64,000 bases of DNA from the NCBI GenBank assembly GCA_026214975.1, contig CM047805.1, positions 187,675,333-187,739,332 of the forward strand. The letters run 5' to 3'. A program made the translations under genes and the position numbers. This document shows positions 19,945-33,012 of this stretch, one piece after another. Every line of letters begins with the position of its first letter. Position 1 is the stretch's first letter. The notes under the pieces are model-generated. The model was not told the DNA's origin, made no database searches, and saw only the letters and a list, made by a program, of their open reading frames with translations. This DNA is from Gentiana macrophylla (Eukaryota > Streptophyta > Magnoliopsida > Gentianales > Gentianaceae).

Positions 19945-22795
19945 TGTAACATCCCGACTTTTCAGAAAGGGTAAAATAGTAATTGGGCATACCCACTACG
20001 ACCTAATTATTATTTATCTTATTTATTTAATTAAGAAAGATTTAATTAAAAGGATTTAGTTATTTAATTAATGAGTTTAATTAAATGGCTATAAAAAAAA
20101 ATAAACCCCAAAGTCTTCTATTAAATTAGTCACGCAATTTCTGAAAAAAAGGTAGAACGGCGATCTGAAGGAGAAGCAACGCAGAAGATGCCAGAAAAAG
20201 GGAGAACGTAAACTTCAACCGTGTGATCAATCCGTTCAACCGTGTGATCAATCCGTTCATCTGTTCAAGATGCCGCAGGAGAGAAAAGTGATCTGCGCGA
20301 TGAGACGCAACTTTGGAAAATAACATCTCTCAATTTCGTAAGTTTTCAGTTTAGCCCCAGTTTTTGGTATTCGTAGAGTTTGATTCTTGAAAAATTCGTA
20401 TCAATCTAAAAATAGTTTCGCAGCATTTAATCTAGGTAATCTGCAGTTTTGATCACTTTTCGCCGGTTTTACGCAAAGAAATAGGATTTTAGGGTTTCTC
20501 GTTGATCAAATAGGTTTTGGGGTTGAGGATCAACAGTTGTTGCGCTTGCTTGACGTTTGCTTTCGGTTTCCCGAAATTAAGGTAAGAGACTCTTCCTAAT
20601 GATAATTATAGTTTTATAATGATTCGTTGAGTTTGGGTGAGTTTTGGTGTTGTTTGGTGATAGAATTCATGCTAAGTTGTAATTAATGAGATGTGATATG
20701 TTTTGGTATATTTGTGTTGAGTTTTAAATTTCTATTTTTTTGGTTCAATAACATTAATTAAATATGTACAAGCTTCGATTGAACTTCTGATTCGTTCAGT
20801 TAAAATACCGAATGTACTCTTAAAGGGAGTTGAAGTTCGGATCCGTCAGAAGGGCATGAAAGGGCTTGTGCTTTGATGAACTAGAGTTCATCAATGTCTG
20901 TGTGTTTGCTAGGAATTGTCCGTGTCTAGTGGTCTAGGAAAGAGAGTAGTGTATGTGAGGAGCTTACGAAAACACTTAGGTGGCTAGTTAATTCACAAGA
21001 ATAATTACATACGTGTAGTAAAAGATAAAACGTCACTTATTCTCGGTTAGGCACTCTTTCATATCGGCGATGTGATACGTTCATAAAAGGTGAACAACGC
21101 CGCTGGCCTATAAACGGTGAATGGCGGTGGAGGAAATTCATCGGACGATATCGCATATCGGGAGACCCGGAGCTAATCGGTGCTAATCACTATTAGTTAG
21201 CAAGTATATCTTGGTGATGAACGCCATGCATAGTGTCCTTGAGTGATGACGTAACCAAGATAAGCTAAGCTAGAAACGTTTAGTCATGACATGTCGATGG
21301 GCATTGATTGAACCTTAAATTGAGTCGGTCTCATAAAGATAATTTAATAATCATAATTATTTCTTTGTAAAGGTTGTACTAGACTAGTTGTATTTCTTTT
21401 CTTAGACTTGTTGTACTTCTACTTTTAAGATATCGTATTGTATAAGTCTTTGGGTTTTTCGTCGTTGTAATTTAACTATCCATCTTTAGCATGGTTACTT
21501 TCTATTCATAGTAGCATTTATGTTTTTACCCGAGTCTTTTTAGCTTCCGTTTGCTTTTATTTGATACGACGACGTAGAGGCTTGCGTATAATGTTAGATT
21601 TATTTAATGCTATACGCGCCGAATGTTTCTCTTATGGATAAGGGCATATACATTATATGTATATTTAATTAATCAATATAATTAATTATATCATGTATTT
21701 AATTTATTCATAATAAATAAATATCACCATATTAATTTATCACTATAACACTTTATAGTGGAGATAAAACTTTCCTTATTTGGTTATCACTATAACCGCA
21801 TTTTAATCCGGCTAGATGTTCTTATGTGTGTGGCCCGATATGCTTCCGAATATGTTGGCCGTAGGCTCAAAGTGCAATTACGAAAATACCCTTCATACCT
21901 AAAGATCATGGATAGCGTCTAGCAACACGTCCACGACCCCAATCATCGGAAGAGTCAAATGCAATGACTACTACCTTTCATGTGAAACGGTTACCGTGTA
22001 AATAGAATCCTATCGCTGTTACAATATCCATACGATCGTACGTCGAGTGTCAAACATCAACGACCGTATCTTATAATCTGGATATCCTACTTTCTCGAAG
22101 TAACATATTACTTCTGCTTTGCAAAGACTTTCGAGAATAAAACATTCATTATAAGAAGGCATTTCGGATATTTGCTTTTAATTATAGTATACGCGATTTT
22201 CGGATGAGCAACATGAATCCTACGCATGCTTCAGTATCACACTCAATCACTACCGCATGATCGCCCCATGGCTAGGGGAAACCTCAATAGTGTCAAAACA
22301 TGACAATCCATACCGTGATGCCATGAAGACTCTGGTCTCAGAATAATTACACAACCGCCACATAGTGCGACACTTAACATTCTCTACTACACGTCCACGT
22401 ACAGTCCAAGTGTCCCTACACTTTGATAGACGATATCTATCTCTATCTTCAAAACAGAAGACATCCAATACATGCTAATCTAAACGTACTATTAATGTCC
22501 CTTTTAAAAGCACATGTGACTAGAGACATTTAAGTATCAAACCCTTTAAAGTGAGTCGAGATCTCATCAACCATAATTACTATTATGATTTCTCTCTCAC
22601 AGTTTGACACTAGGGACGTTATCATATATACAATCACAAATTGGTTCATGTAGATAAACAGAATATATAATAACATTAAAGTCATTTATCATATGTATAA
22701 ACATAAAGAAATAGTGAAAATGACCCGACCCAGTCGGTTCGGTTCAACCCGACTGGGTTTATGACACTATTTCAACACTAAGTTCTAGGACGTTT
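19945..22795 (+). mobile_element. Ty3/gypsy-type LTR, interrupted by a copia-type LTR
   Basis: Begins TGTAACATCCCGAC and runs parallel to the solo LTR at 30543-32771. Shared landmarks in order are TAACATCCCGA, AATTAAGGTAA, a GCTTGTGCTTTGATGAACTA block (20867 versus 31706), TAGGTGGCTAG, ATATCGGC(G/A)ATGTGA, and GTATAATGTTAGATTTATTT (21587 versus 32688). It is cut near 21642 by another LTR that ends near 22777, after which TAAGTTCTAGGACGT may be its remaining tail. No gypsy interior or second LTR is nearby, so it is a solo or truncated LTR. Confidence 0.6.
21643..22777 (-). mobile_element. Ty1/copia-type LTR fragment or solo LTR
   Basis: On the minus strand it begins TGTTGAAATAGTGTCATAAA, a typical start for large copia (SIRE/Maximus-like) LTRs, followed by a palindromic CCCAGTCGG/CCGACTGGG region. 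No internal domain or partner LTR is present. It lies inside the older gypsy-type LTR. The left boundary is imprecise (21635-21643) and no clean TSD was found. Confidence 0.5.
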
Positions 22796-23440
22796 TAGCT
22801 TATATCAGTCGATTAATAAACAAAACTAAGCGCTACACTTTGAAAAACGTTGATGGACCAGCTCTAAAATTCTTTGAGAGGGGCATGACGATGACGTCTC
22901 TTCGTTAAAAGGAGCAAATGTAATATGCCCACATAAAAAATGGAAAGAACATCACTAAGATGTAAAAATGGAAAGAACATCACTAAGAACGTCTATTAAA
23001 ACCAAATATCAGATGAAACTAGGTTGTACCTAAAAACTAGTTTGACTGAATAGGAGTTAGAAAAATTATTCTTATTCAAACCTAGTTGGTGTTACAACAT
23101 TTATGTAAGTATTTTCGCACCTAAATACCACTTTGATTGAATATGAATCGGAAAATAATTCCAACCTAGTTTGAGTAATCCAATATTCTGTTTTTCTTTC
23201 TGTTTTCTGTTTTCTTTTTTCTTTTTTCTTGTTGGATTATTTCCAATATTTTTTGGAAATACATTTGATGTCTTCCGACTAAAATCCAGTCAACAAACTT
23301 AATATACTGATTAAAATTAAGTTGGAATAATGAATGAAAAATTTAAAAAGCAAAATTAGACGTAAAAATTCGAAGTTTTGAGACTTATAAGTGCGACTTC
23401 ATATAATAATAAAACTAAGTATTACTTGCTGACATAAAAA
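22796..23440. other. intergenic with a short tandem repeat
   Basis: AT-rich. AAAAATGGAAAGAACATCACTAAGA is repeated in tandem at about 22936-22987. A poly-pyrimidine run (TTTTCTTTT type) lies near 23190-23230. No gene. Confidence 0.6.
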
Positions 23441-23482
23441 ATAGGTTAATCTCCACCGCCGCCGACCTCCCGGAAAATCCAA

Positions 23483-25132
23483 ATGCAAAACGCCCCTCCA
23501 CCCCTGTCGAGTGAGGAGCAGGACCTATTGAACCGGAGTACGAGCCGCTTCAAGCGCAGAGCTACTGAGGACGCACCGTTGCCGGACGAAGGTGGCTCAG
23601 TGTGGACCCGCCGCAGTGGGGTGGATATCGTCCGGCCTGCCGAACCCACATACTAGCCACATACGAACTCTACACCGGAGAAGATGAGCCAGAGGAGGAT
23701 ATGGTGGGTTTCGTCGCTCATTATCTGAATCAAAAAGCTGGGAAGTCGCCGGTGACCATGTCCGGTGTGAAGGAAGTGACTATACCATTGGAGAAGCTAA
23801 AAACACTCTGGAAACCATGGAGAAGGGCTCTAATAATAAAGGTATTGGGTAGAAATATCAGTTTTCGGCTCCTCCAAGCGCGACTCATAGATATGTGGGC
23901 CATGGGTAAGCATATCGAGATCACCGATCTTGAAGATGGCTACTATATTGTTCGTTTTGTATGCAAAGAGGATTATGATCGTGTCCTTGAGGGTGGTCCT
24001 TGGCTTATACAGAATCATTACATCACGATTTCTAAATGGAAACCGTCATTCCATCCATCCAATGAGCCCATAAAATCCACCTTAATTTGGGCAAGAATTC
24101 CAAGAGTGCCTATCGAATACTTTGATGAAGAGGCTCTGATCAAAGTCGGGAACTGCCTGGGTATTGCTAAAAAAGTTGATGCCACCTCTCTTCGCACTCA
24201 ACGTGGTAAGTACGCAAGAGTTTGCATTGAAATTGAATTGAACAAACCCCTCCCGACTGCTGTGTTGATTGATGACGACCTTTATAAAATTGAATACGAG
24301 GGGCTGCACATGATTTGTTTCGAGTGTGGTACTTACGGCCATAAGACTGAGGAATGCCCCCGTAAGGTGACTGACATGGATACTTCAGCCAATCAGCCTG
24401 CTGAACCGGCCAAAATGCCTACGGAAGCCAATCCGTTTGGCCCGTGGATGCTTGCTACGAATCGCAGACGACGCAACCCGGCACAAAAAGCTTCGACAAA
24501 TGCAACCACTCCTATCACCGATGATCCACGGCTTCGTCCTGAAGGCGGAACAAACACGAAATTCGTCGGAATCCCGACCTAGTGGTTCCAGGTTCTCCGT
24601 CTTACATGATGAAGAAATTAATGAAGGGGGACACGCACCCGATGTGGATGTGCTACAACATCAATTTCAGTCTCTTAATCAGTTTAGCTCTCCGCCGGTC
24701 GTTCGACAAGCTAGTAGGGGTGATCGGGCTTCGAATTCCCGAGGCCGTGGTAGAGGTGGTATTCATGTAGCTTCAAACAAGGTGCGCATTCAAACTAATC
24801 CAACTCGTGGCCTTTCTGACTCCACTTCGGTCCCTCCCCAAGTCCCCACCTTCGCAACCCTCAAGCTTTCCCACACCCCGTTGACGGACACCACAAATGT
24901 GACCAAGGCACCTGATACCCGGATTGCCACAATTGGGACTGTGCTACAAGAAGCTATGGCACTAGATGAGATGATTGCCTTAGAAAGTGTTAAGCAGCAA
25001 GATCCAAATTACGTGAAAAATAATCCGCCGGACCCGTCTTTAACAATGGATACCCATACATCTGTATCCAATAATTTGCAGGTACTCTCTGTCCCTGGAC
25101 AGCCCTCTCTCTGTGTTAATTTTGATAAATGA
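23483..25132 (+). pseudogene. LINE ORF1 (DUF4283, CCHC zinc knuckle), frameshifted
   Basis: RNA-binding ORF1 protein of an L1 element. The likely start at 23483 opens MQNAPPPLSSEEQDLLNRST, typical of plant L1 ORF1. The frame is lost near 23655 and regained in the frame of 23602-24582. That frame holds the DUF4283 core (LEGGPWLIQNHYITISKWKP) and the knuckle C-x2-C-x4-H-x4-C (CFECGTYGHKTEEC, about 24319-24360). A second frameshift near 24560 moves the reading to the frame ending at 25132, a low-complexity tail with an Arg/Gly patch (NSRGRGRGG). The stop overlaps the ORF2 start as ATGA. Confidence 0.85.
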
Positions 25133-28100
25133 GGATCCTCTCGTGGAATTGCCGAGGAGCTAGCTCCTCTACCTTTATCGGCATTTAAAATTTATTGTGC
25201 GTGACTATCATCCCGATGTTCTTTTTCTCATGGAAACCAAAGTTCCAAGCACCAAGGCTAATCGGATTTTACGTAACTTTAATTATTCCAACCTTGTAGC
25301 TGTTGAAGCTCGAGGATTTAGTGGGGGTATGTGGTGTTTCTGGGATAATACGGTTGTTGATTTGCGCCTTCTCTATGCTACTAACCAGACCATGTTTATA
25401 GCGGCTGTTGAAAATTGCAGAGCCTCGTGGATTCTTTCATTGACTTATGCTTCCCCGACCCCCTCTGTCCGGGAAGAATTGTGGAACCTCTTTGATAAAG
25501 TTGCTACATTTATCTGTGTTCCGTGGTGCATTATTGGTGACCTAAACCAAGTAGTGAATGAAGATGATAAACGGGGTGGTCGACCAGTTTCTGGGCCGTC
25601 TGTTGATAGGATGCGAAAAACTATTAGTGTTTGTGACCTTATTGAGGTTCCATTCCAAGGGCCAAGGTTCACTTGGTCCAGCTTTCGATTCATAGTTCCT
25701 TTGCTATTGAACAACGTCTCGATCAGGCTCTTTGCAACAGTAAATGGTGGGATCGGTTTCCGGATTCAAATACCTTGCATCTACCTCGCACACATTCTGA
25801 CCACCATCCGATTCTAGTATCCTTACATTCGGTTATAAATGGCTCAAATGTTGAAAGACCATTTCGATTCCAAGCTTGTTGGCATCAACATCATGGTTTT
25901 AGAGATTTTTGATGAGTACTTGGAAGAATAGAGAGGGCATTTGCACCTTTCTCTTCATTCTCTGTCTTTGGCTTTACAAGATTGGAATAAATATGTTTTC
26001 GTAATATTTTCCACGAGAAGAAACGGTGCGGTCCCGATTAAATGGTATTCAAGTGGCTCTTTCAAAAGCCCCTCAAAATATCTCGGTGACCTTAATTCCA
26101 ATTTGCTTCAAGAATTTGATGAGATCCTTGCTCAAGAAGACACGTTTTGGCATCAGAAATCACGACTTGATTGGATTGAAAATGGGGAGCGAAATACGAG
26201 ATACTTCCATCTTTCCACCGTACGGAAACGAGGCAGAAGTAATATTACTTATTTGAAAAATAGCAATGGTGAATGGATAGGGACGCCTGCGACACTAAAA
26301 GCATGAATGCGGAAATTCTTTATTGACTGTGTACTCGGATGAGCCCGTTGACCCGTTTCCGGAAATCTCTATACCGAGTCTATCTCACTCCGGCGAAGGA
26401 TACTTAACCGACCGGTTAGTAGCAGCAATGGCACGGACGGCCTTATTTGATATGGGGGATTTAAATCGCCGGGCCGGATGGTTTTTCCCGATTTTTTCCA
26501 ACACAACCGGGATGTGGTAGGTGAGTCTCTTATTTCTTGGGTTGTCTCGGCGTTCCAAAACACTCTTTCCTCCCGAGGCAAACCGGACGTTTATTTCCCT
26601 CATCCCGAAAGTGCATCCGCGAATCGATAACTTCACCTACGACCAATAGCTCTTGCAAATGTGTCCTCGAAAATCATTACCAAAATCATAGCGAATCATT
26701 GCGTCGTGTGATTGATAAACTTGCCGATAATTGTCAAAATGCATTCATTCCGGGCCGACAAACTTGGATAATATTATTATTACCCAAGAAGTTCTTCATA
26801 CAATGCGAAAAAAATCGGGCGGAAAGGTATTATGATCATCAAAGTGGACCTTGAAAAAGCTTACGACGAGTAAATTGGTCTTTCCTTCGGCACATTTTGC
26901 AACCGGTTTGGTTTTGACGGGGGCCTAATTAATCTTATTATGCATTCCCTATCCAATCGTCCCTGGAAGTGCTTTGGAATGGTCACCTCTCGATGGCTTC
27001 ACTCACGCCGTGGCCTTAAACAAGGTGACCCCTTGCCCCGTACCTTTTTGTTCTCGTGATGCAAGTGTTGAGTGTGATGATTAATTCCTCCGTAAATGAA
27101 AAGAAATGGAAACCGATTTCCGTCTCACGGGGTGGACAACGGATCTCTCATTTATTCTTCGCCGATGATTTAATTTTATTTGCGGAAGCTTGGTCGATCA
27201 GGCCAAGGAAATGGACCGAGTCCTAAAACACTTCTGTCGCATCTCAGGCCAAAAAATTAGTGTCGCTAAATCTAAGTTTGCGGTCTCTTCAAATATCAGC
27301 CCCCAAACCACCAATTGCATTGCGGATATTCTTGGTATGACTCACACACAACATTTCGGTAAATATCTTGGTGTCCCACTTCATCACGGTAGAGTTAAGA
27401 AGAAAGAGGATTTTACCTTCATCGTTGACAAAGTCCGGTCGAAATTACAAGCTTGGCAAGCCTCCACCTCTCGGGCGGGGCGAGCCATCATCCTCACCCA
27501 AACCGTGCTTACCACATCGGCCTTTTACCACATGCAGACGGTTAAATTACCCGCTTCCATCACTGACGAATTGGATAAAATTGCTCGCTCTTTCTTTTGG
27601 GACGACTACTGTGAAAAGAAAAAGATACATTATGTGGCTTGGCACTCTATTTGCCAACCCAAGCTCCAAGGTGGCCTCGCGATTAGAAGAGCTCGAGAGA
27701 TGAATACGGCTTTTTTAGCCAAGTTAGTGTGGCAAATTTTGACGGATTGCAACAAACTCTGGGTCCAAATTCTGACGAAAAAATATGGTTCTCCATTTGT
27801 GACGCCTAAACCGACTTCTTCTTTTATTTGGCGCCACATCTGCTTTGCAGCTAACGAGTTGAGATCGGCCTTTGCTTTTGACTCTGACGGAACCCCCATT
27901 TGGACGGCCAGTCCTTCCGGCAAATTCTCAGTGAGTTCGGCTTACCACGAGGCTTGTAAAAGTAATATGCTAACGAACAACGATACGGCAGGCTGGAAAC
28001 GAATTTGGAGCATCAAAGGCCCACTTCGAGGTAACATTCTTCTTTGGCTCATTCGCAGAAATTCTCTCCCGACTGCCGGGACACTTACCAGGAGGAATAT

Positions 28101-28455
28101 CATTGACGACGACACATGCAAGTCTTGTGGGTATTCTAGTGAGTCTATCTTGCATGCTCTTCGGGATTGTAATTGGGTGCGTAAAGTGTGGAAAGACATC
28201 GTACATCCCCAGTTTTTGAACGAGTTTTTTAGGACCCACGATGCACCAACTTGGCTTGATAGGTGCCTTAAAAAAAGACATGCTTTCGAAAGGATAATAT
28301 CGAGTTTTGGAGGTTCCTCTTTGGGAATTAATCTTGAGCATATGATGCTGGCAAGAATGAAGAATTTCACAATGAAGATCGGCATAGACCCGAAGTCGCT
28401 TTTATATCATTTTATATCTGAAAGACGTGAACTTCATCTAGCGTGGTGCAAATAA
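25129..28455 (+). pseudogene. LINE ORF2 (endonuclease, reverse transcriptase, zf-RVT), multiply broken
   Basis: Starts MRILSWNCRGA, the usual opening of the APE-type endonuclease, and is frameshifted within 60 bp. The endonuclease continues at 25197-25700 (DVLFLMETK, WCIIGDLNQV). RT fragments follow at 26500-27190, with the catalytic FADD motif near 27150-27165. The thumb and zinc-binding (zf-RVT) region is one long open frame, 27190-28455, with KYLGVPL, GPLRGNILLW and CKSCG...HALRDC. At least five frame breaks lie between 25130 and 27190. The end lacks the RNase H domain found in some plant L1s. Long antisense ORFs at 27630-28385 are shadows of this frame. Confidence 0.87.
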
Positions 28456-28560
28456 GATTTCAATTTATTTCTTGCTTCTTGTATAGTTTTTTGATTTGTT
28501 TCGTTTCCGAATCGGTTTATCTGATTTTATGTAATTAATATAAATATCCGGTTTTAAAAT

Positions 28561-28769
28561 ATATAGTGTTGTTGACTAACTTTTTTAATTTTGACAATAT
28601 TGTTGATTGTATGCTATTTTTCCCGTTCATGGATTATGGCTTATGCTCTACTTGTCATTATTGTAAAGTCCAAAACCTTGTCAATTTGAAAAAGAATTAA
28701 AATAATTTTTTTATTTTTCTTCTGAAAGGAAAAAAAAATTGTGTTAAAGCTCAAAGTATTTGGCCTGCT
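28561..28769. other. spacer between two L1 copies
   Basis: AT-rich, with a GGAAAAAAAAATTG run near 28729-28741 that might be a worn poly(A). No gene. Confidence 0.5.
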
Positions 28770-29690
28770 AACCCCTACTTACAAGGGTTGTAGGAAGTTT
28801 CGGGCTTTCAGCACCCGCCACACTTGTTTAGTAAGGAGTGCTAAGTTAAAACATTTAAGATCGCGGAAAATCATGCCCCCAAGTTCCTTGGGCATGGTAC
28901 ATTGATTTCACCTCGTCCAATGTACTTTATGATCCACGGTACTGTCTCAAAAGAAATCGTGTATAAGTCGCTCGTTCGTATCAATGGGAGTAGCCATAAT
29001 CCGAAAGCATTGCATAACATAGGTGAGACTAACATGTAAACACGCTCTACATAAGCATCTCATTTCCTGCTGGCGAGAGAAATTTCTCATTCCACCCACT
29101 CAATTTCTCACGAATCTTGTCAACTAGATATGCGAAACCCACTCCGTACCATAAAAGGCGAGCCCAAGTACTTTCCACTCCCTTCACCCAAGGGAACCCC
29201 CGAGATTTGTAGCACGTCATTCTTATCTGTTGTAGAAATGCTCTTGTTGGAGAACAAGCTTGACTTATGCGTATTAATCATATGACTTGATAAGGCCTTG
29301 TATCGAGACAAGATCGACTTAATCGTTGCAGCCCCTTCCGCAGTAGCCCAAAAGAACAATAGACTATCATCCGTAAAGAAAATGTGAGATACCTGGACCT
29401 CATCACCACCCCCAAAGCTTATTCGCCTTAAACTGTCATTATGTACCGCATAATTTATGAGAGTTGTAAGACCATCCTCATAAATAATAAAAATAAAATG
29501 GGAAAGTGCGCCCCCTTGCCTGATGCCACGAGTGGGATGTAATCGCCGGGTCGGCCTTCCATTGAGAAGAACATGAAAAGAAACGGAGCGGGCCATCTTC
29601 ATGATTAAGCTCGTAAAGCGCTGAGGAAACCGCATAGCATGCATCACACTAGCCAGGTAATCCTATTCAACCCAGTCAAATTCTCTAAAT
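28770..29690 (-). mobile_element. L1 LINE reverse transcriptase fragment
   Basis: The minus strand of 29120-29647 encodes a piece of L1 RT: TRGIRQGGALSHFIF (the usual GLRQGDPLSP region), then FTDDSLLFF, an altered FADD active site with Thr for Ala, then GKYLGSPF. Toward 28790 the same strand continues in other frames with PRNLGG and LLTKQVWR, which follow in intact elements. Ends are truncated on both sides, and frameshifts and residue changes mark it as dead. It differs in sequence from the L1 at 23.4-28.5 kb, so it is a separate insertion. Confidence 0.8.
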
Positions 29691-30537
29691 ATTATGAGAA
29701 AACCCTAATGCACGATCTAAGTATGTATATTGGGTGTATGATACTAGAATGTTGTGGGGTAAAATAATATCCTTTTTGACTACATCTTTAGGCTTATATT
29801 ATGTGATGATTGTAATCTATCTAAAGTCTAGATGCGTACGCGGTTTTTTATTTTTTTTATATGTATGTTTTATTTGCTTTAGTCCGTGTTTTGCTGTCTA
29901 GTTTCCTCCTACAATCCCGGCAGAGAAAAAAATTACTGTTGGACAGGTCCAAGTTTTTTTTCCTTTTTTTTTTTTTTTTGGCAAAAAAACAAAAACAAAA
30001 ACAAGAGGCTCCCCTCACGTGAAATTTTAAAATACAACCGTTGTAAGAAGGTTTTACTGATATACATTACAGCCACTCATTCTAACCACTAACAAACGGT
30101 AAAAGTGTATTATGTGAAAAAGAGTAAAAATACATAACAGTTAATTTCTTTGTAGTAGTATACATAGAGCGAGAGTTAGAAATGCTTAGTTTGGAGATCG
30201 GATATATTTTTCGGTGTTAATCCGAAAATTCAATCGTCCTACACAAACAAACAACAAACAACAAACAACAACCAACAAACACACTCAAGTAGCATACACA
30301 AACGACTAAAAACTGTTGAGCTATTCTTTACTTAGAGAATTCCTCTTAGAAAATATGCTATTTAGGAATATATATTATTTAGAGCTGAAAACATTAATTT
30401 GGATGCTTTTAAGCGTGAATAATATTTACAACGCACGAACGAGTGTTTTCGGAGTAGATAGTGTCGACACACAAAATAGAGACACCATGAAAAAATCATT
30501 CCTATGTAATAGCAATTTCACCCAACAATGTATAGCA
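29691..30537. other. intergenic with poly-T and CAA repeats
   Basis: Poly-T at about 29962-29980 followed by CAAAAACAAAAACAAAAAC may be the tail of a minus-strand retroposon. A CAA/ACAAAC microsatellite lies at 30243-30284. The 74-codon ORF at 30316-30540 has no recognisable domain. Confidence 0.5.
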
Positions 30538-30542
30538 TAGTC

Positions 30543-32771
30543 TGTAATATCCCGATTTTCGAAAAAATGCATTTCAGTCATTTAACGAAAATCAGAATAT
30601 TAGATTTATTTTTAATTATTGGAATCAAAGAAAAAAAAAAAGGAATTAAAGGATTTGTTAATTAAGGAATTAATTAGAATAAGTTTTAATGGTGTTAATA
30701 GGAATTAAATTCCCATTAGTCAGAAATCAGAAAAACAGTTTCACGTTGAGAGCCAAGGGGCGCAAGTTTGAAAAAAAGGGGAGAGGAGACTTTCTCAATT
30801 CGAAGCTAATCCGTTGTTATTTTCAACAGACGCATCAAGAGGAAAATATTCTACGGAAGGAGAGGATCGTTTTGATACCGACAATTAACCGGTTGGAGAA
30901 GGTAAGATTTCATCTTAATATAAGTTAGATGTTTTGAGTTTAGGTTGCTTTGATATTCAAGAATCGTAGTTTGATCATTTTGGTTTGATCAATTTGTAGG
31001 TTGAATCGAAAGCTAGGTTCTTTTGGTGTTTTAGATCGTTTGTTGCTCGCAATTAAGGTAACGGGGTTTTCATATTGAATGATTGATGTTTTATAATGAT
31101 TAATGTGAAGTAAAGGGGTGTTCTAACCGAAATGATTAATTTTGTTTGCGTCTTTAAATTGTTTAATCTGTACCGTAAAGAATATTGAGTATTTTTTTGT
31201 CGGAACCGGAATCGGGGTCATCCTGTTTCTGTACGCCGGCCAGCATGGTAAATCTTTTTTTTTTTTTTTATTTAGTTAGGAAGCGTTGATACTTATGCCC
31301 ACTTGGTGTATCAGTTTTCGTAAGGAAAAAAAAGGAATTAGAAAGAATTACCTGTGTGTATCAAAGTATATACCATGTTTTCTTTTTATTCCTGTTTGTT
31401 TACTGTGATATTCAAAAGAGAGAAGCATTCAGCTGCTGCTTTCTGAAAGTGGTATGATATAAAAAAAAAGGAACATCGGCATCTCTTTAAAAAAAAAATA
31501 GAATAGCTAAATGTTTAATTAATTTGTTTGTAGTGTGGTGGTATACCGGAGTATGGTTTGGGGTATTCCTAGTATGATCTAAACAACATTTATAAATATT
31601 CATGAAAATTACAAAGTCATTAATAGGTTTTACGATGCGTTAGTTACTGCACTGCCTTGACTTCTTATGGATGAAACTTGGGACCGTCGGAAACTTAGGA
31701 TTGGCCTTGTGCTTTGATGAACTATGGATCATCATTGTCTGTGTAATTGCTAGCTTGAGTCTAAGGGTCTAAGAAGAGGGAGTAGGGAGCTTTTGTCCTA
31801 AATGAACCTAGGTGGCTAGCTAATCACTAAATAAACGTATTTGACTAGATAGGTTAAACATCATGAGAGCTTGGATAGGCACAGTACAATATCGGCAATG
31901 TGAAGTTTGGCTATATAAAGTGGTGATGATCACTGCCGGATTCTAGACCCGCCAGATAAAGTAGTGATCATTCCGCCGGACAAACTCACGAACGATATAG
32001 ACATTCACCGGTCAGCTCTCTAGAGTTGGCCAGACAAAGTGGAATGACTATCTCGGGACCGCTAGAAATTTATCTCTATAGGGTTGCGTCTTTTGTCTTA
32101 GTGCATATCTCACTAAGTGTAGTGCCCTCGCAAACATGCTGTAACAAAGATAAGCTAAGTTAGTAACCCTAAAGACCTCATGTTATACTATGAATATAAT
32201 GTGATAGTTTGATGTAATCTTTAATAACGGATTAATAATAAGACGACGTTTACTTTCTTTTCATTATAAAACGTATTTTATTCAATAAACCTACTGCGTT
32301 ATTCTTAAAATGCGTATGTATTTACCCGTTATATGTTTTGTTTTGAGAAGATGAACAGGTTTTTGATGGAGATGAGAACGATGAAGACATATGATGCATG
32401 ATGTTTTCTTTTGTTGAAGTTGTTTTGAAGACTTTTTTTAATTTCTAGTTTTGATTTTAAACGATGTTGTTACTTCAAATTGAATGTTGTTTTGTTTGGC
32501 TCGTTTTAGAAGCCTTTGATGTAAGACTAGATCGTTTGGTTTCTTTTGGATGTTGAAACGTTTCAGTTTCCTTCCGTTTTGGTTTTAGTCACGGCGTTGA
32601 TTCGTATTCTAGTTGGTGCTTTGGAATTTTCTTTTCCGAGTCGGTTTCTTCGCGTTGTGTTTATGATATATGACGTAAGACTTATGTATAATATTAGATT
32701 TTATTTGATATTATACATGTCAGACATTCTTTTCCGCATAAGAACTCGGTGTCCGAAAACGGGACGTCACA
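30543..32771 (+). mobile_element. solo LTR, Ty3/gypsy type
   Basis: 2229 bp beginning TGTAATATCCCG and ending GGGACGTCACA, flanked by the perfect 5-bp duplication TAGTC (30538-30542 and 32772-32776). TG...CA ends plus an intact TSD and no interior define a solo LTR, the product of recombination between the two LTRs of a former element. It is a relative of the LTR at 19945 (shared GTGCTTTGATGAACTA and TAGGTGGCTAGCTAAT). ORFs inside, such as 32546-32941, are fortuitous. Confidence 0.88.
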
Positions 32772-32776
32772 TAGTC

Positions 32777-33012
32777 TTTTTTGTTAAACTTTTGATTTTT
32801 TATTTTCATATTGGTGAAAGTGAAACTTTTATTCATGTGAAATGGTTGACAAGTTATTGCAATAAGTCCAGCCGATGTAGAAAAGCAGTCGCCACTGGCC
32901 GCCCACATGAAGAAATCATGTATTTTCATCGTGTTCCATAACAAAATCATCAAAACATTTCTTACACATCTAATTATGAATAGTGATAGTGTCCCAATAA
33001 AAATACCAAAAC
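32777..33012. other. short intergenic stretch
   Basis: Sequence between the solo LTR and a TRIM-like element. Nothing recognisable. Confidence 0.5.

Larger units (their letters stand above)
23440..28560 (+). mobile_element. near full-length L1-type LINE, decayed
   Basis: A non-LTR retrotransposon with the two-ORF layout of plant L1 elements: a DUF4283/CCHC ORF1 and an endonuclease-RT ORF2, joined by an ATGA overlap at 25129-25132. Both are interrupted by several frameshifts and stops, so the copy is inactive. The 3' end after 28455 is non-coding. I found no clear poly(A) tail or TSD. An antisense L1 fragment of different sequence begins about 200 bp downstream. Confidence 0.88.

Noticed and set aside
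27630..28385. Long antisense ORFs over the LINE ORF2
   Set aside because: Shadows of the long sense frame carrying zf-RVT motifs.
32546..32941. 131-codon ORF as a protein gene
   Set aside because: Crosses the end of a solo LTR (32771) into flanking DNA, and its content is AT-biased and featureless.
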